Below, piece after piece: positions 1-5,785 of a stretch of DNA of 6,033 bases. Made by a program: the position numbers and the translations under genes. The notes under the pieces are model-generated. The model had not been told where the DNA came from and made no database searches. It was given only the letters and a program-made list of their open reading frames with translations. Position 1 is the first letter of the stretch, and each line of letters begins with the position of its first letter. Location of the stretch: the NCBI GenBank assembly GCA_043777895.1, contig JAYWHD010000146.1, forward strand, positions 1 through 6,033, read 5' to 3'. This DNA is from JBDLSY01 sp043777895 (lineage in GTDB: Bacteria > Pseudomonadota > Gammaproteobacteria > Burkholderiales > Burkholderiaceae_C).

Positions 1-1
1 A

Positions 2-475
2 GCGACCAATGACAATTGGTTGGCAATTGCAGGAGAAGACGAATACCTTGCAGAATACTTTAGATTATTTAAAAATATAGAGCCTAGCATTAAAGACAAA
101 CACATTCATTATGAATCTGTTTACTATGGTTTGTTTGAAAATAATAACGGTTATGCATCGTCAATTATTGAAATTGTAACCAGTAAAAAACCCAAAGGGG
201 TAATGACAAAAGTACTCAATATTTTTGTAACGCCTAAGTTTTCTGACTTAATTCAATTTAATAGTGAATTTACTAAAATTTATATTAATACTTTATTAGA
301 AAGCTTAAAGTTGTCTCAATCAACAACAGAAGGCTACCAACTAAAAATTTACGGTAGAACAAATGACTTTTTAACTACTTTATACGCCATTCACGTTAAA
401 TTATCCCAAAATAAAATAGATGGTATTAAAAGTGTTTCTATGCAAGGCAGATTTTTAATGATTGAACATAATTAA
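2..475 (+). CDS. 3' part of an unrecognised protein gene (5' end outside window)
   Basis: The frame is open from position 2, so at least 157 residues are visible and the true start is probably upstream of the window. A TTG at 20-22 could be read as a start, but it has no Shine-Dalgarno sequence and the frame continues before it (ATNDNW before the Leu). The protein is soluble-looking, with no signal peptide or membrane segment in the visible part. It is rich in Lys, Asn, Ile and Tyr, as expected from low-GC coding DNA. It begins with an acidic stretch (GEDEYLAEYFRLF) and ends in alternating hydrophobic and polar strands (GRTNDFLTTLYAIHVKL, then GRFLMIEHN). I do not recognise the family and see no catalytic motif. 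A small gene follows 27 nt downstream on the same strand, so the two are probably cotranscribed and end at the hairpin at 663-687. That this is a real gene is fairly certain; its function is unknown. Confidence 0.75.
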   Translation, partial: ATNDNWLAIAGEDEYLAEYFRLFKNIEPSIKDKHIHYESVYYGLFENNNGYASSIIEIVTSKKPKGVMTKVLNIFVTPKFSDLIQFNSEFTKIYINTLLESLKLSQSTTEGYQLKIYGRTNDFLTTLYAIHVKLSQNKIDGIKSVSMQGRFLMIEHN

Positions 476-502
476 TTTTTATATTTACACAGGAGACTTA
501 AA

Positions 503-643
503 ATGACTGAACAGGCACAAACACAATTTCTAAATGCTGTTAGAGAAGCTTTAAATGAATGTTTTAGTACTATGACACAAGAGCAATTAAAAAATGCCTT
601 TTATTCTTTTGAACACCTTCAAGAAGAATTATTGGCCGCTTAA
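503..643 (+). CDS. Small 46-residue protein of unknown function
   Basis: This short frame begins ATG ACT GAA CAG and ends with TAA at 641-643. A clear Shine-Dalgarno sequence, AGGAGA at 491-496, lies 6 nt before the ATG and fixes the start. The protein begins MTEQAQTQFLNAVREALNEC and ends with LQEELLAA. It looks like two amphipathic helices (about residues 5-20 and 25-45) joined at a Ser-Thr-Met-Thr turn. It has no membrane segment and one cysteine (Cys20), so it may work by binding another protein or itself. It sits 27 nt after the preceding gene and 19 nt before a strong terminator, so it is probably the last gene of that operon. No family is recognised. The ribosome site, terminator and clean helical pattern make it likely to be real despite its size. 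Confidence 0.7.
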   Translation: MTEQAQTQFLNAVREALNECFSTMTQEQLKNAFYSFEHLQEELLAA

Positions 644-662
644 TTCATATTAATTTAAGATG

Positions 663-687
663 AAACCCGCCCATAAGCGGGTTTTTT
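663..687. terminator. Rho-independent terminator shared by two convergent operons
   Basis: A perfect 8-bp stem (AAACCCGC at 663-670 with GCGGGTTT at 677-684) encloses a 6-nt loop (CCATAA). On the plus strand a run of six T starts within the stem (682-687), the classic form, ending the small-protein operon. Read on the minus strand, the hairpin begins 4 nt after the stop codon of the specificity-subunit gene (689-691) and is followed by TTTCATCTT, a weaker T-rich tail. It can therefore plausibly stop transcription from both sides, more strongly for the plus strand. Confidence 0.88.
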
Positions 688-688
688 A

Positions 689-1804
689 TTATCCAATCAC
701 CGCATCTGTTTTATCAATACGTAGCTCTAAATAATCTACCACATTTTTAATCACTACTTTTTGCATAGCTAAAATAAATAATTCCATAAAAGCATAGTCA
801 GGGGTATTGTTGGCGGTAATGGGGAGTTGGATTATTTGATTTTCAATTATTTTTATATTAAAACTTGAACTCCCCCAAGAAAACGAACTAAAAGATTTAG
901 TCATTATTGCAATAAAAAACTGTGCATTTTCTTTATTAAATTGACCACTTTTAGCTTTTAATATTTTGATTTTATCGCCTGTAAAATATGGTTTTTCTTG
1001 ATAAAACATCGTAGCAGTATCTTGTCCAAATGAAATAGTATTGCCATCATTTAAAAACACTTCATCTTCACTAATATAACCACGAATACCATTATTTAGA
1101 CTTGTTCTAACAACATAAGGAAATTGACCATTGTCTAAAATCTCAACTTTATTTGCATCAAATCTTTTTTTATAAGAGTTTATATCAAACAACTCCCCAA
1201 CCTTAAACGGCTCCCATTGCACGGTTTCCAAACCATCTAAAGCGGCTTGTTCTTTTTCAGTTAAAACCGTGTCTGCTAAACCTGTGGTTTTTAAATACGC
1301 TTGCAGCGTCGCTAGACGCTCGGCTTGCAGCGTCGCTATAAACTGCTCCATAAACTCAAAAGCAATGTTGCTGTTGGTGGTGGGAAGTTGGATTGTTTCG
1401 GACTTTATTCTTTCCCAGCCTGATTTATTTCCCCAGTCATATTTTTGAAAAATCTTATTTAAAGTTGTAATAATAAATGATTGTATTTTTTCAATTTCAA
1501 TTTTTGAATTTATAAATTTAAAAGCATAGCTATCTTGCAAAATAGTAAATTCTTTAGATTGATAAAAGACTTTACCAAAACCATTAGCAGTTGCTGAAAA
1601 TACATTGTTAAGAATAGTTGCATTTTTTCGTGAAATATATCTTCCAATTTGATTGTTTGACAAAGTGGCTGTAGTTGCAGGTAAATCACCTGCGGTGTTT
1701 TTAATAACATTGTTTGTATTTAATTTCTCAAACAAATCACCAATCTTAAATGCTTGCCACTCAATGCCACTATCTGTTTCCAATTGTTCTAATTGGTGTT
1801 GCAT
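689..1804 (-). CDS. Restriction-modification specificity subunit (HsdS-like, two target-recognition domains)
   Basis: This is the DNA-recognition subunit of a type I or BcgI-like type IIB system: each target-recognition domain (TRD) reads half of a bipartite DNA site. The 371 residues show the internal duplication of the Methylase_S family. Half 1 runs from W16 (W-x-AFKIGDLF) through WGNKSGWERIKSETIQLP (124-141). Half 2 runs from W197 (WEPFKVGELFD) through WGSSSFNIKIIENQIIQLP (310-328). Each half ends in a helix, FMEQFIATLQAERLATLQAYLK (151-172, the central conserved spacer) and FMELFILAMQKVVIKNVVDYLE (339-360). I chose the ATG at 1804, 11 nt after the stop of the upstream methylase frame. 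A GTG at 1864 in the same frame would add 20 residues that merely overlap the methylase C-terminus. The Shine-Dalgarno-like GGGAAAG (1819-1825) is distant, so translation is probably coupled to the upstream gene. The frame is intact. BcgI B subunit is of similar size, about 340 residues as I recall. Family assignment is confident; the target sequence cannot be predicted. Confidence 0.88.
   Translation of the reverse strand: MQHQLEQLETDSGIEWQAFKIGDLFEKLNTNNVIKNTAGDLPATTATLSNNQIGRYISRKNATILNNVFSATANGFGKVFYQSKEFTILQDSYAFKFINSKIEIEKIQSFIITTLNKIFQKYDWGNKSGWERIKSETIQLPTTNSNIAFEFMEQFIATLQAERLATLQAYLKTTGLADTVLTEKEQAALDGLETVQWEPFKVGELFDINSYKKRFDANKVEILDNGQFPYVVRTSLNNGIRGYISEDEVFLNDGNTISFGQDTATMFYQEKPYFTGDKIKILKAKSGQFNKENAQFFIAIMTKSFSSFSWGSSSFNIKIIENQIIQLPITANNTPDYAFMELFILAMQKVVIKNVVDYLELRIDKTDAVIG
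1299..1338 (-). repeat. 24-nt-period direct repeat in the central spacer of the specificity gene
   Basis: The 16-nt string GCTTGCAGCGTCGCTA occurs exactly at 1299-1314 and again at 1323-1338, a period of 24 nt or 8 codons, so loss or gain of a unit keeps the frame. It encodes tandem ATLQAERL / ATLQAYLK (residues 157-172) in the helix joining the two TRDs. A perfect inverted repeat lies across the first copy (AGCGTC at 1305-1310, loop GCTA, GACGCT at 1315-1320), which could help slippage. The stretch is more GC-rich than the rest of the gene. In type I enzymes such as EcoR124I, copy number of a short repeat at this place sets the spacing between half-sites. Confidence 0.85.
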
Positions 1805-1815
1805 TGAATGGCTAT

Positions 1816-2322
1816 TTACTTTCCCAAGCCATTGTCCTGTTTTAATAGTTGGTCTACTTCCCACGCAAGATAATCAGCCACCGTTTTACGAAAATCGTTA
1901 AACGTGGGCAGAGTGTCTATTTTTTTGTGTTGGTCAAAATTCCAATCTGCACCTAATTTATTAATAAAATCTTCAACATACACCTCGCTTAACTGCCACT
2001 TGGCTTCAAGCTTTGCGGCGTTGCCCGCTTTGTACAGTTTAATCACATCGGCATAGCGTGTGCTGGGTTCGTCAATTTCTTGCAAAGCACGGCTAGTGCG
2101 TTTATAGCCATCATTTCTAAAATCAATAAACTTAACAGTTTTATCAAAATCATGCGGGGTGTGGGCTTGAAAAATATACACACTGGTTTGCACACCTGCC
2201 ATGGGTTGGAATAAATCGGTCGGCATTTTAATACTTGCCAATAACGTGTGTTTTTTTAAGTATGGCTTGGTTGCTTGTGGTGGCTTTGCCTGACCCTGCG
2301 GAATCTTGAATAATAATGGCAC
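1816..2322 (-). pseudogene. C-terminal part of the N6-adenine methylase subunit, out of frame with its 5' part
   Basis: Residues read from 2250 down to the TAA at 1816-1818 (144 residues, starting HTLLASIKMPTDLFQPMAG) are the natural continuation of the methylase encoded upstream. They follow the LKK ending of the other frame, as expected after the NPPF motif region of type I and type IIB methylases. They contain the typical core-domain end SVYIFQ and the FIDFRNDGYKRT strand, then a helical C-terminal tail likely to contact the specificity subunit. The frame is open up to an ATG at 2322, but the first 24 residues from there only shadow the correct upstream frame (GLGAIIIQDSAGSGK). There is no convincing start for a separate protein. 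The specificity gene begins 11 nt downstream. Read as the 3' portion of one gene broken by a single-base frameshift. Confidence 0.8.
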
Positions 2323-3847
2323 CCAGCCCGCCTGTTTCCATTTTATCTAAACCAAAGGCAATAAACGGCATGCCATTTTCGCTGTAACTAAACGGCGGGT
2401 TCAGCAATAATCGATCGGCTTTAAAATTGGTATACAGTGCCTCGGGTGTGCTAAATGTATTGCCTTTATGAATGTGGGCGCTGCCATCACCCCGTAAAAT
2501 CATGTTGGTGGCGGCTAAAGTAAACATTTCCGCATTCAGTTCAATGCCCATGAGTTGCTGGCTTTTAATCAGGTGGATTTTATTTTTTGCTGCCGTTGTT
2601 TGTTTGCCATAGCTGCTTTCAACATCATCAATCATTATCTCCATTGCAGAAATCAAAAAACCCGCTGAACCTGTGGCTAAATCTATCACTTTACTATTTT
2701 GGTTAATGTTTAAAATCTCTGCCATCATTTTGGTGATGTAAGGCGGGGTTAAAACAATGCCTATCTCTTTGCCATCGCCTAAAGCATATTTTAAAAATTC
2801 AGAATACATCTCCCCCATAATGTCTAAATGCCCTGCCATCGCATCAATGGATAAGAAAATATTGTAATAAATGAAGGTAAAAATTTGTTTATTGGCACTG
2901 GCTGTATCAGGTATTAAATTAGATATTTCTTTGTCTAAAACAGTTTTTTCATCACGTTGTATGTCTTTTGAAATTTCAGAAAAACTGGATAACATCAACT
3001 TTTGCTTGTCAGCAGGTATCATGCGTGCCGTTAAAAACTCTGTGATTTGGTTCACTATCTGCACACCATCACGTTTGGTTTCAGACTGAATACCTTTTAA
3101 ATCATCAGGCGTTAAACCCTCTTGAATTTTATTGCCTTGTGTATCCATCACCGTTTGCATCGATAAAAGCATGCCTGACACATACAATACCCGTTGTGCA
3201 GCAGTAATATTGTGGTTGTGCATCAACTTGTTTAAACTTTTAGCGTATTTTTGTAACTCGGCTTGTGAGTTAATTAAAATGGTGTGCTTTTCATTGTCAG
3301 TTAATAAAGCATCTTTATAAAAGGTATCAAATGTTTTATTATTTTCTAAAAAATCAAAGCTTGTAATATTTTCAAGACATTTAAAAGACGTTTCACCAAA
3401 TCCATACACATAATAGACTTTTATGGTGATGGTTTTAGCACAATCGCCCGCAATGCCTATTGCAATGACTTCACGGTATTTATCATTTTCAATCATACAC
3501 CTTGCATAATGCAATGCACCATTGACGGCATAGCCTGAAATGGATTTATCATCAAATTTTACAAGCCCGTCTTTGTTTTCGGCAATGTGTTTATTAACGC
3601 CTAACTTATTTTCAATAATAACGGGAACCGTATTATTACAGTATTTAGTTAAACTAAAATCGGGCTTACCAAAATTGGTTTTATTACGTGTTTTAGCCCC
3701 GCCTTGTAAGGCAGCTTTAAGGTAATCAGGCATAGCTGATTCAGTGTAATAATCTTGTTGGTTTTTCAGCTTTAACTGGTCAAACTGGGCTTTTACCCAG
3801 TCATTGATATGGTCTTCAAGCTGGTATTTTTGAGTGGATTGTGTCAT
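2228..3847 (-). CDS. BcgI-like fused nuclease-N6-adenine methyltransferase subunit, truncated by frameshift
   Basis: This 539-residue frame holds the nuclease and most of the methylase of a combined restriction-modification subunit. An N-terminal PD-(D/E)xK nuclease shows P62-D63 and, 15 residues later, E79-N-K81 (VPVIIENKLG), like the HsdR N-terminal domain. A helical linker region follows (about 185-340). The gamma-class methylase core has motif X (GIVLTPPY, 363-370, preceded by GEMYSEFLKY and DGKE), the S-adenosylmethionine motif I (D389-LATGSAGF, normally DPxxGxGG-like) and the catalytic motif IV N483-PPF. After K532 the frame is lost at a seven-A tract and ends in seven foreign residues; the rest continues in the next frame at 1816-2250. 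Joined, the protein would be about 676 residues, near the BcgI A subunit (about 640 as I recall). The ATG at 3845-3847 lacks a visible Shine-Dalgarno sequence and lies 15 nt after a large hairpin. It is followed by a specificity gene and has no separate HsdR nearby, supporting type IIB rather than classical type I. Activity of the shortened product is doubtful. Confidence 0.85.
   Translation of the reverse strand: MTQSTQKYQLEDHINDWVKAQFDQLKLKNQQDYYTESAMPDYLKAALQGGAKTRNKTNFGKPDFSLTKYCNNTVPVIIENKLGVNKHIAENKDGLVKFDDKSISGYAVNGALHYARCMIENDKYREVIAIGIAGDCAKTITIKVYYVYGFGETSFKCLENITSFDFLENNKTFDTFYKDALLTDNEKHTILINSQAELQKYAKSLNKLMHNHNITAAQRVLYVSGMLLSMQTVMDTQGNKIQEGLTPDDLKGIQSETKRDGVQIVNQITEFLTARMIPADKQKLMLSSFSEISKDIQRDEKTVLDKEISNLIPDTASANKQIFTFIYYNIFLSIDAMAGHLDIMGEMYSEFLKYALGDGKEIGIVLTPPYITKMMAEILNINQNSKVIDLATGSAGFLISAMEIMIDDVESSYGKQTTAAKNKIHLIKSQQLMGIELNAEMFTLAATNMILRGDGSAHIHKGNTFSTPEALYTNFKADRLLLNPPFSYSENGMPFIAFGLDKMETGGLGAIIIQDSAGSGKATTSNQAILKKTHVIGKY
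2251..2257 (-). other. Frameshift site: run of seven A in the methylase gene
   Basis: On the coding strand the sequence is CTT followed by seven A and then CACACG. The upstream frame reads L-K-K-T-H-V-I-G-K-Y-stop, ending at 2228. With six A it would read L-K-K-H-T-L-L-A-S-I-K, joining the C-terminal frame exactly. The likely change is thus one extra A relative to an intact gene. It could be a true mutation, a phase-variable tract, a transcriptional slippage site or a sequencing error at a homopolymer. The tract is short for efficient slippage. Confidence 0.85.
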
Positions 3848-3862
3848 TGAAATACAGTGATG

Positions 3863-3917
3863 ATAGTGCAGGTATTAGTTAAGCGTAAGCTAAGTACTTA
3901 TTAATACCTTGCACTAT
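3863..3917. repeat. Imperfect inverted repeat between proS and the restriction-modification genes
   Basis: Arms ATAGTGCAGGTATTA (3863-3877) and TAATACCTTGCACTAT (3902-3917) are complementary except for one bulged base, with a 24-nt interval that itself can form a small AGC/GCT stem. On the transcribed minus strand it starts 11 nt after the proS stop and ends 15 nt before the ATG of the fused nuclease-methylase gene. No T-run follows, so it is a poor intrinsic terminator. It could be a Rho-linked or processing hairpin, a protein-binding operator, a translation-limiting leader or a short repetitive element. A TATAGT match on the minus strand (3913-3918) overlaps one arm and might be a -10 box, but no good -35 box precedes it. 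Confidence 0.8.
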
Positions 3918-3928
3918 AAAATAAATAA

Positions 3929-5698
3929 TTAAACCTTGATAATATTTAGAATATGGGCGGTTATATCTGATACCGCGATATTCGTTGCTTTATCAGCGCG
4001 GCGGTGTTGATATTCTACAATGCCATCTTTTAAACCACGGTCACCCATCGTAATGCGGTGTGGTACACCGATTAACTCCCAATCTGCAAACATAATTCCA
4101 GGGCGTTCGCCACGGTCATCTAATATGACATCAATTTTATGGGCTATTAATGTTTGGTACAGTGTTTCTGCGACTGTTTTAACCGCTTCGCTGCGGTCTA
4201 TGCCAACGGCACAAATAACCACGGTAAATGGGGCGATACTATCAGGCCAAATCATGCCTTTAGCATCGTGATTTTGTTCAATCGCGGCGGCGGGTAAACG
4301 GGTAATACCAATGCCATAACAACCCATTTCAAACGGTTTAGGGCGGCCGTCAGTGTCTAAAAAAGTAGCTTTCATTGCGATACTGTATTTAGTGCCTAAA
4401 TAAAAAACATGCCCGACTTCAATGCCACGTTCAATCGCTAATATGCCCTTGCCGTCTGGAGAGGCATCACCTGCGACAACATTGCGAATATCGGCGATTA
4501 AGTCAGGTTCAGGTACATCACGCCCCCAATTTACGCCTGTTAAATGATGCCCCTTTTCATTCGCACCGCATACCCAATCGGTCATAACGGCGACTTCACG
4601 GTCGGCAATCACGGGCAATGAATTGGGTTTATTGACTATACCTAAGTAACCCGGTTGGCAATTAAAATAGGCGATAATCTCGGCTTCATTTGCCAATCTA
4701 AACCCTGCCAAACCCTCAAGTTTGCCGACTTTGGTGTCGTTCATAGTGTGGTCGCCACGCAATAATAACAAATGTAATTGCGTTTTTAATTCGCTTTTAT
4801 CGTTTTTATCGCTATTGTTGTTATCATTTTTATCATTTGGTATGTCGGTTGCTAAGACTACTAATTTAACAATTTTATTGAATGGCACATTTAAAAACGC
4901 AGCGACTTCTTCGCAGCTGGTTTTGCCTGGTGTAGCTACTTTTGCCAATATCTGACTTGAGTTGCCCCTTGCAGCAGGTGGCAATGCAGTGGCTTTTTCA
5001 ATATTAGCGGCATACTGACTGTTTGCACAATACACAATGGCATCTTCACCTGTGGCAGCAATGACTTGAAACTCTTCGCTTTTATCGCCCCCGATTGCCC
5101 CACTGTCAGCGGCAACCGCACGGTAATTTAAACCAAAGCGGTCAAAAATACGATGATAGGTATTTGCCATATTTTCATAACTGGCGTGTGCAGCGGTTGC
5201 ATCACGGTCAAAGCTATAGGCATCTTTCATCGTAAATTCGCGTCCACGCATCAAGCCAAAACGTGGGCGGCGTTCATCGCGAAACTTAGTTTGAATTTGA
5301 TACATATTTTTAGGCAACTGTTTATAGCTTTTAAACTCTTGACGTGCCATATCGGTAACCACTTCTTCGCTAGTCGGTTGCAATACAAAATCACGCCCAT
5401 GACGGTCTTTGATACGCAATAACTCTGCACCCATTGCTTCAAAACGGCCTGTTTCTTGCCATAAATCAGCAGGCTGTACCACTGGCATAGTCATTTCAAT
5501 AGCCCCAGAACGGTTCATTTCTTCACGCACAATCGCCTCTACTTTACGAATAACCCGTAAACCCAGCGGCATATAACTATAAATGCCTGCATTGATTTTT
5601 TTAATCATACCGGCACGAATCATTAATTGTTGGCTCATAATATCAGCATCGGCAGGGGCTTCTTTAAGGGTAGAAATATGAAATTGACTGGCACGCAT
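3929..5698 (-). CDS. proS: Prolyl-tRNA synthetase
   Basis: ProS charges tRNA(Pro) with proline in the cytoplasm, using ATP. The 589-residue product is full length (E. coli about 572). Class II motif 1 lies in the region from NAGIYSYMPLGLRVIRKVE (about 36-54) to MTMPVVQP. Motif 2 is FRDERRPRFGLMRGREF (139-155), and motif 3 is MGCYGIGITR (458-467) followed by AAAIEQNHD. Between motifs 2 and 3 is the bacterial editing (INS) domain, about 225-405, which removes alanine misloaded on tRNA(Pro); it includes the conserved-looking VKLVVLA strand (277-283) and RGDHTMNDTKVGKLEG. The C-terminal anticodon-binding domain (about 490-589) has DVILDDRGERPGIMFADWELIGVP. An Asn/Asp/Lys/Ser insert at 288-302 explains the extra length. 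The ATG at 5696-5698 opens MRASQFHISTLKEAP, the usual family start, with a modest GAAAGA ribosome site 6 nt upstream. It appears intact and essential. It is transcribed in the same direction as, and ahead of, the restriction genes, but an inverted repeat separates them, so readthrough is possible but unproven. Confidence 0.97.
   Translation of the reverse strand: MRASQFHISTLKEAPADADIMSQQLMIRAGMIKKINAGIYSYMPLGLRVIRKVEAIVREEMNRSGAIEMTMPVVQPADLWQETGRFEAMGAELLRIKDRHGRDFVLQPTSEEVVTDMARQEFKSYKQLPKNMYQIQTKFRDERRPRFGLMRGREFTMKDAYSFDRDATAAHASYENMANTYHRIFDRFGLNYRAVAADSGAIGGDKSEEFQVIAATGEDAIVYCANSQYAANIEKATALPPAARGNSSQILAKVATPGKTSCEEVAAFLNVPFNKIVKLVVLATDIPNDKNDNNNSDKNDKSELKTQLHLLLLRGDHTMNDTKVGKLEGLAGFRLANEAEIIAYFNCQPGYLGIVNKPNSLPVIADREVAVMTDWVCGANEKGHHLTGVNWGRDVPEPDLIADIRNVVAGDASPDGKGILAIERGIEVGHVFYLGTKYSIAMKATFLDTDGRPKPFEMGCYGIGITRLPAAAIEQNHDAKGMIWPDSIAPFTVVICAVGIDRSEAVKTVAETLYQTLIAHKIDVILDDRGERPGIMFADWELIGVPHRITMGDRGLKDGIVEYQHRRADKATNIAVSDITAHILNIIKV
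4793..4840 (-). repeat. Low-complexity tandem-like repeat coding an Asn/Asp/Lys/Ser insert in ProS
   Basis: Degenerate repeats of a GATAAAAA(C/T)-like unit (on the plus strand TTTATCAT, TTTTATCG, CTTTTATCG) encode N-D-K-N-D-N-N-N-S-D-K-N-D-K-S, residues 288-302 of ProS. It falls just after the VVLATDIP strand, in a surface loop of the editing domain by inference. The frame is kept. It looks like a short slippage-born expansion, more AT-rich than the surrounding proS sequence. Confidence 0.75.
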
Positions 5699-5784
5699 AA
5701 GAATCTTTCAAAAAAGTTAAAGATATAGGGGGGTTTAAAACCCATTTAAGCTTAAATTCAAGTAGTAAATAAAAATTATTTTTA
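5699..5784 (-). promoter_or_regulatory. Palindrome-rich intergenic leader upstream of proS
   Basis: This 86-nt gap separates the proS start from the stop of the upstream gene. It contains GGGTTT-A-AAACCC (5731-5743), directly followed by the 14-bp perfect palindrome ATTTAAGCTTAAAT (5744-5757). On the minus strand a TATATC (-10-like) lies downstream of these, but only weak -35 matches (TTAAAT 16 nt before it) are visible. The palindromes could be operator or leader structures for proS; a T-box is not apparent in so short a space. The promoter call itself is tentative. Confidence 0.35.
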
Positions 5785-5785
5785 T
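5769..5785. terminator. AT-only hairpin at the end of the partial nuclease-like gene
   Basis: ATAAAAAT and ATTTTTAT flank a single base, forming a perfect but pure A/T inverted repeat that touches the stop codon of the minus-strand gene (TGA, complement of 5785-5787). The second arm on the minus strand supplies a T-run. With no G/C pairs it would be a weak terminator at best, so readthrough into proS is possible. Confidence 0.3.

Noticed and set aside
1805..1864. GTG start at 1864 for the specificity subunit
   Set aside because: It would overlap the methylase C-terminus by 49 nt, and its first 20 residues are an out-of-frame reading of that gene. The ATG at 1804 gives the family-like start.
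1653..1901. Plus-strand open frame of 82 codons opposite the specificity and methylase genes
   Set aside because: It is antisense to two well-supported coding frames, with no family-like sequence.
2249..2257. Programmed -1 ribosomal frameshift at A AAA AAC
   Set aside because: The phase of the heptamer does not fit the incoming frame, and joining the two parts needs a +1 shift (skipping one A), not -1.
2251..2322. ATG at 2322 as the start of an independent C-terminal methylase protein
   Set aside because: The 24 residues it adds are the shadow of the conserved GLGAIIIQDSAGSGK region in the correct frame, and no ribosome site is evident.
3863..3917. Intrinsic terminator for proS
   Set aside because: The hairpin is long, but no T-run follows it on the minus strand, so it is kept only as an inverted repeat of unknown role.
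4722..4955. Plus-strand frame with hydrophobic Leu/Ser run inside proS
   Set aside because: The run is the antisense of the Asn/Asp/Lys repeat of ProS and does not look like a real signal or membrane segment.
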